Below are positions 1 to 5,396 of a DNA stretch of 10,803 bases, piece by piece; within the stretch, counting starts at the first letter, position 1; each line of letters starts with the position of its first letter. This stretch comes from Candidatus Ethanoperedens thermophilum (lineage in GTDB: Archaea > Halobacteriota > Methanosarcinia > Methanosarcinales > EX4572-44), in NCBI GenBank assembly GCA_012910725.1, contig WNEG01000079.1, forward strand, positions 1-10,803, written 5' to 3'. A program made the position numbers and the translations under genes. The notes under the pieces are model-generated. The model searched no databases, had not been told where the DNA came from, and saw only the letters and a list, made by a program, of their open reading frames with translations.

Positions 1-312
1 TACAATATATCGGTTATAGAGGGGGGAGAAGAACGCAATTTTTCGCAGCTTAGCGGCGGAGAACAGATGAGCGCTGCACTTGCGACGCGACTATCACTTA
101 TCAAAGTAATTTCCAAAAGTGATGTGGTATTCCTTGATGAGCCAACCCAGAACCTTGATGTGCAGCGAAGAGAAAATCTCTCAGAACAAATACGAAACAT
201 ACACGGCTTCAAACAACTTTTCATCATAAGCCATGATGACACCTTCAACGAACACTGCGACCACATCATACACGTTGAAAAAATAAGTGGTGAAAGCCGC
301 ATCAACTATTAA
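1..312 (+). CDS. rad50: C-terminal part of Rad50-like SMC ATPase (5' truncated)
   Basis: The frame is open from base 1 and ends in TAA at 310-312, leaving the last 103 residues of a larger protein that starts outside the window. Visible motifs are those of the C-terminal ATPase lobe of an SMC/Rad50 ABC ATPase: the signature LSGGEQ (residues 17-22 of the fragment), Walker B VVFLDEP (42-48), D-loop NLD (51-53), and the H-loop in IISHDD (75-80). The form LDEPT..NLD followed by ISHDDTF fits archaeal Rad50, which works with Mre11 in processing DNA double-strand ends. Another SMC-like repair ATPase is not excluded because the coiled coil, zinc hook and N-lobe are missing. mre11 would be expected upstream, outside the window. 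The first ATG in this frame (67) is internal, since signature-motif coding precedes it. Confidence 0.82.
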   Translation, partial: YNISVIEGGEERNFSQLSGGEQMSAALATRLSLIKVISKSDVVFLDEPTQNLDVQRRENLSEQIRNIHGFKQLFIISHDDTFNEHCDHIIHVEKISGESRINY

Positions 313-729
313 TCAATCCATTAATATGCCAATACTTTAATATGCGATGTTAGTGCAGGGATCGCCGATGGCAGCAAGCGATACAGCACACGGTGGCGGC
401 GGTCGATTTCTAGATTGCGATAACCAGTGATGGAGACGTGCTTGTGAGGTAGGGTATATATTTAAATAAGTATATTTTCAATCAGGAAAAGAGGATTGAG
501 AATGAAAAAGAAGTTCTACCAGAGGAGTGTATATGTGAGCTGTGTTCGGATATATCGCGAAATGGACGGATATACGAAGTATTGCGGATATATCTGAGTT
601 ATACGCAATCGTGAGCAAAAGGCTATCAATATTTGTATAAATATATTAAAGATTATATGGTCTTATTACCTTAGAGGATATTGAATATCATAGGAAGATT
701 TAAGAGCTAAAAATGTATTTCTATTATTA
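313..729. other. Gene-poor stretch between rad50 and the DUF4258 gene
   Basis: No convincing gene lies in these 417 nt. Bases about 352-450 are markedly GC-richer than their surroundings and look foreign. Read on the minus strand they give a short open stretch (including ITGYRN and EIDRRHRVLYR) that has no start and is too short to assign. From about 548 to 606 the string GGATATA recurs three times (about 548, 568 and 586). It ends in a half-site like the palindromes described below. A TATA-like TATAAATA at 636-643 is the best promoter candidate for the downstream pair. Confidence 0.5.
549..606 (+). repeat. attC-like (half) site upstream of the DUF4258/DUF2283 pair
   Basis: The right end, 584-606, reads as the reverse complement of the left arm of the site at 1264-1356: GTTATACGC here against GCGTATAAC there, with an ATATATC arm next to it. 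GTTATAC (598-604) resembles the GTTRRRY R' box of integron attC sites but has a T at one purine position. The self-complementary octamer GATATATC occurs at 549-556 and 587-594 and could form the stem. The left R'' box is not recognisable, so this may be an eroded site. If real, it marks the upstream edge of the cassette that carries the toxin-antitoxin pair. Confidence 0.4.
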
Positions 730-990
730 ATGAGAATAAAATATACATCTCATGCAGAAATAAAATTTGATATTTTAAAAAGATATGGAATTAACTATTT
801 AAAATCCCAAATTGAAGATGTATTGCAAAATCCAGAAAAAGTGGAAGATTCAAGAAAGAATCGGAAAATAGCTCAAAAGCAAGTAAATTCAAAACACCTT
901 ATAAGGGTAGTGTATGAAGAAAAGGATAACGATTTGGTAGTTATCACATTTTACCCTGCAAGGAGGAAACGATATGAAAATAAGTTATAA
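730..990 (+). CDS. DUF4258-family protein, putative toxin of a toxin-antitoxin-like pair
   Basis: This small basic protein of 86 aa begins MRIKYTSHAE and carries the DUF4258 pattern: an N-terminal sHAexkf-type motif, a central helix with DVLQNPEKVED (about 32-42), and a C-terminal beta strand LIRVVYEE..NDLVVITFYPARRKRY (about 56-82). DUF4258 proteins share the RelE/BrnT-like size and fold class and are often found beside DUF2283 proteins in archaea, as here. The toxin role is inferred from family and pairing; no activity can be read from the sequence. Its end overlaps the downstream ATG by 17 nt, so the two are probably translationally coupled. The start is the first in-frame ATG after an in-frame TAG at 691. 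It has no clear ribosome site. Confidence 0.8.
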   Translation: MRIKYTSHAEIKFDILKRYGINYLKSQIEDVLQNPEKVEDSRKNRKIAQKQVNSKHLIRVVYEEKDNDLVVITFYPARRKRYENKL

Positions 991-1192
991 CCGAAAAGAT
1001 GACATATTAATTTATGAGGTTGGAGAAGGAAAGATTGATTATGCCGAAGAAATGGGACCTATAATCGTCCATTTTGATAAGGAAGGAAAACCCCTTCTTC
1101 TTGAGATATTAGATGCAAGTGAATTCATCACACAAACGACAAAGTTCTCAATGAAAACCATAGAAGGAGAAAGAATAGAAATTGCTGCATAA
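974..1192 (+). CDS. DUF2283-family protein, putative antitoxin partner
   Basis: This 72-aa protein has the DUF2283 pattern: MKISYNRKDDILIYEV at the N terminus, then a GPIIVHFDKEGKPLLLEILDAS core (about 28-49) and a short hydrophilic tail. The family is a small beta-rich domain of unknown biochemical function that recurs next to DUF4258 and other RelE-like genes. The role as neutralising partner is inferred from this pairing. A strong ribosome site AGGAGG (961-966) sits 7 nt before the ATG and lies inside the DUF4258 gene. This suggests the second protein is made in excess, as expected for an antitoxin. The gene is followed about 70 nt later by an attC-like palindrome. Confidence 0.8.
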   Translation: MKISYNRKDDILIYEVGEGKIDYAEEMGPIIVHFDKEGKPLLLEILDASEFITQTTKFSMKTIEGERIEIAA

Positions 1193-1263
1193 TATATTTT
1201 ATCATGTTGGAGGATTGGCCTTTTGCTCAACGACTCTCTGCTATCGCTCCGACCCCATCGGAT

Positions 1264-1356
1264 GCGTATAACACGGTATATCTGGCTCATTTCATTCACC
1301 CAAATTTTGCTCCACTTCGTTCCGCAAAACTTCCCATATCCGCCAACCGTTAAGCG
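1264..1356 (+). repeat. attC-like imperfect palindrome behind the DUF4258/DUF2283 pair
   Basis: The left arm has GTATAAC (1266-1272, one mismatch to RYYYAAC) followed by GGTATATCTGGCT (1275-1287). The right arm has AACTTCCCATATCCGCC (1328-1344) followed by CCGTTAAGCG, which contains GTTAAGC (1349-1355), an exact match to GTTRRRY. The two arms are inverted-complementary in the order R''-L''-loop-L'-R', with a loop of about 40 nt and total length near 93 bp. This is within the size range of attC sites. The same arms recur at 5300-5353, 6513-6555 and 7079-7164. The alternative is an unrelated family of dispersed palindromes. Confidence 0.55.
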
Positions 1357-1407
1357 AAAGATCACAATATAAATTACAAATACGGTTGGGAAAAATGAAA
1401 ATCAATT

Positions 1408-1503
1408 CTAATGATAGTTTTCCATTGTTGTTCTGTTAAGAAGTTTCAGTGACTCATCGATCACGTTTTTGACCACTCGAATGTTCTGGAAAAAGTTGAA
1501 GCC
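1408..1503 (-). pseudogene. Short C-terminal protein remnant, possibly from a transposase
   Basis: The minus strand encodes about 31 residues (GFNFFQNIRVV, then a helix-like stretch with DESLKLLNRTTMENYH) ended by TAG at 1408-1410. An in-frame stop lies directly upstream, so no start remains. The composition looks like genuine protein code rather than spacer, and it ends like the C-terminal tail of a larger protein. I could not assign a family. A decayed mobile-element gene next to threonine synthase is the simplest guess. Confidence 0.3.
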
Positions 1504-1522
1504 CTATGCCACGTCAAGACTT

Positions 1523-2731
1523 TCAGGCAAATACTGCTTTTCGCACGTCTTCGATGGTTGCGTTTATTTCGATTGGTTTAGGGCATACGTTTAGCACGTG
1601 TTCACTGTCTTTTAGCAGGTGTCCCGTTGCGATGCAAACAATCCGTTCGTCCGGGTCAATGGTTCCGTTTTGAAGCAGTTTTCGCAGTCCTGCAATGGAT
1701 GATGCACTTGCTGGCTCTACTCCGATTCCTTCCATCTGTGCCAGTTGTTTCTGTGCTGTGATGATTTCTTCGTCAGTTACTGTTTCTGCAGTTCCTCCAG
1801 ATTCGTACACGGCTTTGAGCGCTTTCCTGGCATTTACCGGGTTTCCGATTCGTATGGCTGTGGCTATCGTTTCCGGGTCCGGGTCTGGTATTATGTTTTG
1901 CTGGTTGCTTCGTACTGCATTTACTATGGGGGGTGCTCCTTCTGCTTGTATTCCAATCATTTTTGGTACGGTATCTGTTATACCAAGTGTTTTGAGTTCC
2001 TTGAATCCTTTATATATGGCTGTGATATTTCCTGCGTTTCCGACAGGAAGCACGATTCGATCTGGTACTTCCCAGCCAAGCTGGTCTGCTATTTCAAAAC
2101 CTATGGTTTTTTGCCCTTCAAGGCGGTATGGGTTGATTGAGTTTAGTAAGTAAAAGTCTTCTTTTGCACACAGGTCACGTACGAGCGTAAGTGCTTCATC
2201 GAAGTTTCCGCGTATGCTCAGTACCTTTGCTCCATGCATGAGTGCCTGTGCAACTTTTCCGAGTGCTACTTTACCTGCTGGTAGTAATACGACTGCTGGT
2301 ATGCCTGCCTTGGCTCCGTAGATGGAAAGTGATGCTGAGGTATTGCCTGTTGAGGCACATGCTACTGTACTCATCCCAAGTTCCAGTGCTTTGGTTACAC
2401 CAACAGTCATGCCCCGATCTTTGAATGAGCCTGTCGGGTTCATACCTTCATGTTTAACATAGACTTCTTTTGCTTCCAGGTCTTCTGCTAGCCTGTGTAG
2501 TTTGTATAGCTGTGTGCCACCTTCCTGCAGTGTCACAGGGTCTCTTGTTATTGGTAGTAGCTTTTTATATTTCCATACGCTCAATGGTTGTTTTGATAAT
2601 TCCTTTTTGCTTAGCTCTATTTCGTTGTAATTGTATATTACATCAAGAAGACCGCCGCATTTTCTGCACGTGTAGACGACTTCTTCAATAGAATAGATGC
2701 TGCTGCACTCGATACATTGTAGATGGTACAT
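1523..2731 (-). CDS. thrC: Threonine synthase
   Basis: This 402-aa pyridoxal-phosphate enzyme converts O-phosphohomoserine to threonine and phosphate in the cytoplasm, the last step of threonine synthesis. The N terminus carries a rubredoxin-like zinc knuckle (C6xxC9 and C22xxC25), common in archaeal threonine synthases. Next come a substrate loop (GGTQLYKL, about 71-78) and GSFKDRGM (101-108), where K104 is the Schiff-base lysine. CASTGNTSAS follows, and then the phosphate-binding VGNAGN (220-225). The C-terminal part has the GVEPASASSIAGL region and ATGHLLKD. The length is normal for the family. The ATG has AGGAG 12 nt upstream (2744-2748 on the plus strand). It is transcribed divergently from csl4, and no attenuator or riboswitch is evident in the leader. 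Confidence 0.95.
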   Translation of the reverse strand: MYHLQCIECSSIYSIEEVVYTCRKCGGLLDVIYNYNEIELSKKELSKQPLSVWKYKKLLPITRDPVTLQEGGTQLYKLHRLAEDLEAKEVYVKHEGMNPTGSFKDRGMTVGVTKALELGMSTVACASTGNTSASLSIYGAKAGIPAVVLLPAGKVALGKVAQALMHGAKVLSIRGNFDEALTLVRDLCAKEDFYLLNSINPYRLEGQKTIGFEIADQLGWEVPDRIVLPVGNAGNITAIYKGFKELKTLGITDTVPKMIGIQAEGAPPIVNAVRSNQQNIIPDPDPETIATAIRIGNPVNARKALKAVYESGGTAETVTDEEIITAQKQLAQMEGIGVEPASASSIAGLRKLLQNGTIDPDERIVCIATGHLLKDSEHVLNVCPKPIEINATIEDVRKAVFA

Positions 2732-3084
2732 ATTCTCGTAGTTCTCCTATCAACAATTATTTAATACACAACACTATACCTAAACTTATCGGGTACACAA
2801 TCAGAGAAAAAACAGTTGAGAAGAATTAATATACTACACCAGACTATGATAAACACAACTATATATGCAATACTAATACTCTGGTATGTGAGAATCGCAG
2901 ACTCTTTGCCCCAGGGAAACTCCCGCCCTTTGGAACAAAAGAAGCTGACAAATAGAACTTAAGAGGGATTATTATTAGGATAAAAACAACTACAAGAACT
3001 AAGACTACAAGAACTAAGAATGAAATAGAAAAGAACAGGTCTCAGTCACCCGAGAGCTTGGAAAAAAATGCACAAGGTAACACA
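2732..3084. other. Divergent intergenic region between thrC and csl4
   Basis: These 353 nt are AT-rich and should hold the thrC and csl4 promoters. A TTAAATAATT-like box on the minus strand (about 2755-2765) lies close to the thrC start. A small plus-strand ORF (2846-2962, 38 codons) has no ribosome site and is not called. A perfect tandem duplication of 15 bp, ACTACAAGAACTAAG, occupies 2989-3018 just before csl4. The csl4 frame is open from 2956 but offers no ATG before 3085. Confidence 0.5.
2989..3018 (+). repeat. Two perfect tandem copies of a 15-bp unit before csl4
   Basis: ACTACAAGAACTAAG occurs at 2989-3003 and again at 3004-3018 without a mismatch. The unit length is a multiple of three and both copies are open in the csl4 frame (TTRTK repeated). 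They would therefore be an N-terminal repeat if translation began further upstream. No start codon supports this, so it is more likely a leader repeat. Confidence 0.85.
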
Positions 3085-3663
3085 ATGATTAATGAAAAGT
3101 TGGTAGAACAGGGTTTTACACTTCCCGGAGAAATTATAGGAGCAAACGAAGAATTTGCTAAAGGAGAACAGACATTTGATAAAGGAGGCAATATCTATGC
3201 TTCGGTCATGGGGTGTGTTGAAGTACATAAACAAAGCAGAATTATTTCAGTCAAACCAGTAATCAACCCTTTGAATTATATACAAAATCGGGATGTTGTT
3301 ATTGGTCAGGTGACTGCTATAAGAAATTCGGTTGTGCTTGTGGAGATTGCTCATATTAAAGGAAAAGGTGAGCGTAAAATTGTAAACCTTGGACAAGCAG
3401 CAATTCACGTATCAAACATAAAAGACAGCTATGTAGATGACATCTCAAGAGAACTCTGTCCTTTTGATATTGTAAAAGCAAAAGTGATCGATATTAAAAG
3501 TATGAGGCTTACAACTGCAGGGAAGGAACTTGGAGTGATGAAAGCCTTCTGTTCAAGGTGCAGGCAGCCATTACATAAAAATGGCGTCAAACTGCTGTGC
3601 AAATCATGCGGCAATAAAGAGACAAGAAAAACATCATTAAACTACGGAACAGGCATAATATAG
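3085..3663 (+). CDS. csl4: Exosome complex RNA-binding protein Csl4
   Basis: Csl4 is a cap subunit of the archaeal exosome; it binds RNA and feeds it to the Rrp41/Rrp42 ring for 3'-to-5' decay or tailing. The 192-aa reading has the expected three parts. An N-terminal domain begins LVEQGFTLPGEIIG and includes GNIYASVMG. An S1 RNA-binding domain runs from RDVVIGQVTAIRNSVVLVEI to about residue 150. A C-terminal zinc ribbon has CSRC..PL and CKSCG (two CxxC pairs). The family length is about 180-200 aa. The ATG at 3085 has a weak AAGGT site 6-7 nt upstream and places the domain start as in relatives. A TTG at 3058 would add nine residues and cannot be excluded. Only 16 nt separate it from rpoL, so they probably form one transcript; Csl4/RpoL linkage is known in archaea. 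Confidence 0.93.
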   Translation: MINEKLVEQGFTLPGEIIGANEEFAKGEQTFDKGGNIYASVMGCVEVHKQSRIISVKPVINPLNYIQNRDVVIGQVTAIRNSVVLVEIAHIKGKGERKIVNLGQAAIHVSNIKDSYVDDISRELCPFDIVKAKVIDIKSMRLTTAGKELGVMKAFCSRCRQPLHKNGVKLLCKSCGNKETRKTSLNYGTGII

Positions 3664-3679
3664 ACAGGAGAAAGAGAAA

Positions 3680-3985
3680 ATGGAAGTTAGAATTCTAAGT
3701 AAAACAGATACAGACCTGAAACTTCGCATCGGTGGAGAGACGCATAGTTTATTAAATCTTCTTAAAAATGAACTTCTTACAAACGAGTGTGTTGATGTGG
3801 CAACTTATGACATCAAACACGTAACCATTGGTGATCCGATACTGTTTGTGAGAACAGCAGATAATCATGATCCAATCGAGGCGGTCATTGAAGCATTAGA
3901 AAACATAAACAATCTTTGTGAAGAGTTCAAAGAGGCATTCAATAATAGTGCGAGGGACGAGATTCGAACTCGCGGACTCCTATGA
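3680..3985 (+). CDS. rpoL: DNA-directed RNA polymerase subunit L (RpoL/Rpb11-like)
   Basis: RpoL pairs with RpoD in the assembly platform of archaeal RNA polymerase, like eukaryotic Rpb11/Rpb3. The fold is recognisable: MEVRILSKTDTDLKLRI, then GETHSLLNLLKNELL (about 18-32), VATYDIKHVTIGDPILFVRT and DPIEAVIEALENI with a C-terminal helix. A ribosome site AGGAG (3666-3670) lies 9 nt before the ATG. The predicted protein is 101 aa, slightly longer than usual. The last 12 residues (ARDEIRTRGLL and the residue before) are encoded by the reverse complement of the tRNA-Leu 3' half. The stop TGA (3983-3985) lies inside that tRNA gene, and no earlier in-frame stop exists. The domain itself is complete before the overlap. 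Confidence 0.93.
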   Translation: MEVRILSKTDTDLKLRIGGETHSLLNLLKNELLTNECVDVATYDIKHVTIGDPILFVRTADNHDPIEAVIEALENINNLCEEFKEAFNNSARDEIRTRGLL

Positions 3986-4033
3986 GAACAGGTCCTAAGC
4001 CTGTCGCCTTTGACCTGGCTGGGCAACCCTCGC
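3949..4033 (-). tRNA. tRNA-Leu, anticodon UAG
   Basis: On the minus strand the acceptor arms GCGAGGG and CCCTCGC pair fully, with discriminator A. The D arm is closed by GCC/GGC. The anticodon arm ACAGG-CTTAGGA-CCTGT gives anticodon UAG (reads CUN leucine codons). A long variable arm with CTC/GAG marks a class II tRNA, and the T arm contains the standard TTCGAAT loop. The length is 85 nt, there is no intron, and CCA is not encoded. It converges on rpoL and shares 37 bp with its 3' end. No good TATA box is apparent at its 5' side, where hairpin repeats begin within about 20 nt. Confidence 0.95.
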
Positions 4034-4052
4034 CATTATGTTTTCTTGCTTG

Positions 4053-4147
4053 CTTGATTGCTAACGCACTTGATTACTTCGCAATCAAGAGTTACTGGTA
4101 ATTTCTGCACAACGAAGTTGTGCAGTGCTTCGTAATCGAGAGTTATT
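4053..4147. repeat. Hairpin repeats next to tRNA-Leu
   Basis: CTTGATTGC (4053-4061) pairs perfectly with GCAATCAAG (4081-4089). A nearer copy, CTTGATT at 4069-4075, can pair with the same right arm, giving two competing hairpins. CTGCACAAC (4105-4113) and GTTGTGCAG (4117-4125) form a perfect 9-bp hairpin with loop GAA. A partial copy of the first motif follows (CTTCGTAATCGAGAGTTATT). A related copy sits at 10755-10792. Confidence 0.8.
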
Positions 4148-4148
4148 C

Positions 4149-4266
4149 CTACTCAAGTTAATAGTTGTTTCTACTCAAGTTAATAGTTGTTTCTACTCAA
4201 GTTAATAGTTGTTTCTACTCAAGTTAATAGTTGTTTCTACTCAAGTTAATAGTTGTTTCTACTCAA
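4149..4266 (+). repeat. 22-bp tandem repeat, five full copies plus a partial
   Basis: The unit starting CTACTCAAGTTAATAG and ending TTGTTT begins at 4149, 4171, 4193, 4215 and 4237 with no mismatch, and a sixth partial copy covers 4259-4266. There is no spacer, so this is not a CRISPR. Perfect identity points to recent expansion by slippage or unequal exchange. The flanks share a motif: CAACGAAGTTGTGC before the array and CAACGAAGGTGTGC after it. No reading frame spans the array in a sensible way. Confidence 0.93.
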
Positions 4267-4290
4267 CGAAGGTGTGCCGTCGCAATTTAA

Positions 4291-4518
4291 CTTTTAAAAG
4301 ACGGAACAAAACATTCAGTAACAAAAAAACTTCTAAATAACATTAGATATTCATTTGCTGCAACTGATAGTCTTCTCCCTATGTTTTTAGTCTTAGCAAT
4401 CCTTTCCTCACCAATACCAACTATAACTCCTGAAGTTCGGGAAAAAACTCTCGACCTTCTAAAAATAAAAGACCTAGATGATTTTGTTCCTTTTAAAAAG
4501 GTCATTGACAGTATTGGG
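4291..4518 (+). pseudogene. Internal fragment of an unrecognised gene
   Basis: The frame is open from just after the TAA at 4288-4290. It reads like real protein: LLKDGTKHSVTKKLL, then a hydrophobic stretch LLPMFLVLAILSSPIP, then REKTLDLLKIKDLDDFV and PFKKVIDSI. It has no plausible start; the first ATG (4381) is internal to the hydrophobic part. At about 4518 base composition changes abruptly to the GC-rich omegaRNA-like segment. I take it as a gene fragment cut on the left by the tandem-repeat region and on the right by a TnpB element. I do not recognise the family. Confidence 0.4.
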
Positions 4519-4732
4519 GGCGCAGGGGGCAGCGCAAGCCTCGCTCTTCAGAGCGGGGATAGCCCGCCGCCTCTCCAGACGTGTGAAATGCTTAAGTAGA
4601 ATGCCGACATCATCATTGCAGAATAATAACTGTGAGCCTTCGGGTAGCAGTAACCGGGACATGGCGGTCCCGTTGAGGGTTCTATGAATCTTCCTAAAGA
4701 TTCCTCGCAATTTCATTGCGGGGAGCACGTCA
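4519..4732 (+). ncRNA. omegaRNA-like scaffold and right end of an IS605/TnpB element (tnpB lost)
   Basis: This GC-rich block has several strong hairpins. CCTCGCTC (4539-4546) pairs with GAGCGGGG (4551-4558), and CGGGAC (4655-4660) pairs with GTCCCG (4667-4672), followed by GTTGAGGGTTCTATGAA. A terminal hairpin CCTCGCAAT-TTC-ATTGCGGGG (4703-4723) is followed by AGCACGTCA. From memory, this layout matches the 3' ends of archaeal IS200/IS605 TnpB elements, where the tnpB C-terminal code overlaps the guide (omega) RNA. The frame ending in TGA at 4685-4687 (to ...NRDMAVPLRVL) may be the residual TnpB C terminus. The RuvC-like body and left end are absent. The RNA guide would be the sequence just after 4732. 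Confidence 0.6.
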
Positions 4733-4746
4733 AATATATATTTATC

Positions 4747-4965
4747 ATGTCAACTACGATCCAAATATCAGATGAAATGCGAAGCCAACTTAATGGCCTT
4801 AAATTGTTTGGAAGGGAAACATATAATGATGTCCTGGAACGAATATTAGAAGACATGCAAGAATTAAATGAAAAGACTAAAAACGAGATAGTACAAGCAA
4901 TAAAAGAAATAGAGTCGGGGCATTATAAAACACATGAAGAGGTACGAAAGGAATTGGGATTTTAG
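4747..4965 (+). CDS. DUF7557-like antitoxin of a RelE-type pair
   Basis: This 72-aa protein has the N-terminal ribbon-helix-helix-like pattern of archaeal antitoxins (MSTTIQISDEMRSQLNGLK, then ETYNDVLERILEDM, about 25-38). It is followed by an acidic amphipathic helix ending HEEVRKELGF that would wrap the toxin. Such proteins bind DNA as dimers and repress their own operon. Here this role rests on family and neighbour. The ATG at 4747 fits relatives; the longer frame from 4684 reads into the TnpB right end and is rejected. The stop overlaps the GTG of the toxin (TAGTG). The TnpB right end finishes 14 nt before this ATG, so the native promoter has probably been replaced or lost. Confidence 0.82.
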   Translation: MSTTIQISDEMRSQLNGLKLFGRETYNDVLERILEDMQELNEKTKNEIVQAIKEIESGHYKTHEEVRKELGF

Positions 4966-5225
4966 TGACCTTCGAGATAATCTGGTCTGCGTCGGCAATA
5001 AAAGAACTAAAAAAAATCGATAGACATATTGCTAAAAGAATTTTTGATACGATTACTCGATTAAAAGAATATCCATACCACAATATTATTAAACTAACAA
5101 ATTCTCCATATTATCGGTTACGGGTTGGAGATTATCGAGCAATCTTGGATATACAAAAAAACCAATTGCGAATCTTAGTAATCAAAGTGGGACATCGAAA
5201 AATATCTATGATTCAATATAATTAA
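4965..5225 (+). CDS. RelE/ParE-family toxin
   Basis: This 86-aa protein has the RelE/ParE fold pattern. The N-terminal strand and helix are MTFEIIWSASAIKELKKID and HIAKRIFDTITRLKEYP. The diagnostic RLRVGDYRAILDI (about 51-63) follows, and then LVIKVGHRKISMI near the C terminus. RelE toxins cut mRNA in the ribosome and ParE toxins poison gyrase; the sequence does not decide between them. The arginine-rich GDYR region and the late basic GHRK favour a RelE-like nuclease. Translation begins at GTG 4965, sharing its G with the antitoxin stop, so the pair is translationally coupled. Two hairpins and an attC-like half-site follow. Confidence 0.88.
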   Translation: MTFEIIWSASAIKELKKIDRHIAKRIFDTITRLKEYPYHNIIKLTNSPYYRLRVGDYRAILDIQKNQLRILVIKVGHRKISMIQYN

Positions 5226-5255
5226 ACGATAAGGGTAGGTTTAGTTACTCTGCGG

Positions 5256-5295
5256 AAACCTTTGGTTTTCTTGCCGAAGCCCTTTTGGGCTTTGG
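5256..5295 (+). terminator. Paired hairpins after the RelE gene
   Basis: AAACC-TTT-GGTTT (5256-5268) is followed by CCGAAGCCC-TTTT-GGGCTTTGG (5274-5295), a 9-bp stem with one G-T pair. They lie about 30 nt behind the toxin stop and could end its transcript or stabilise its 3' end. No long T run follows. Confidence 0.4.
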
Positions 5296-5299
5296 TCAT

Positions 5300-5353
5300 A
5301 TAACAGACGCATAACAGACGCATATCTGGCTACGGGCTACCGCCCTTCGCTCA
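5300..5353 (+). repeat. attC-like left half-site behind the RelE pair
   Basis: An 11-bp unit ATAACAGACGC is tandemly duplicated (5300-5310 and 5311-5321). It contains GCATAAC (5309-5315), one mismatch from RYYYAAC, and runs into CATATCTGGCTACGGGCTAC, the same left arm as at 7089-7100. The right half (AACTTC..ATAT..GTTRRRY) is missing. The sequence passes directly into the promoter of the membrane gene. It is probably a truncated site. Confidence 0.5.
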
Positions 5354-5396
5354 CAAGAGATTTTATAATGTATTTCATATAAAGTGAGATAGTGAA

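Larger units (their letters stand above)
1193..1522. other. Intergenic stretch: attC-like site plus decayed reading frame
   Basis: These 330 nt hold the palindrome listed separately and, after it, a minus-strand remnant at 1408-1503. No intact gene is seen. The ORF antisense to the DUF2283 gene (1039-1365, minus) is treated as a shadow. Confidence 0.5.

Noticed and set aside
502..597. 31-codon ORF starting MKKKFYQRSV
   Set aside because: It runs through the GGATATA repeats and the half-palindrome; it is too short and without supporting signals.
1039..1365. 108-codon minus-strand ORF over DUF2283 and the palindrome
   Set aside because: It is antisense to a supported gene and reads through the attC-like site; no motif is recognisable.
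1695..2424. Long plus-strand ORFs (1695-2153, 1745-2140, 2242-2424)
   Set aside because: They are antisense shadows of threonine synthase, whose motifs are complete on the minus strand.
2732..2840. Threonine-related riboswitch or leader-peptide attenuator
   Set aside because: No Thr-rich leader peptide and no stable antiterminator pair were found upstream of thrC.
2846..2962. 38-codon ORF between thrC and csl4
   Set aside because: It has no ribosome site, no recognisable family and an arbitrary composition; chance ORF cannot be excluded.
4149..4266. CRISPR array
   Set aside because: The 22-bp units are directly adjacent with no spacers, and no cas gene is near.
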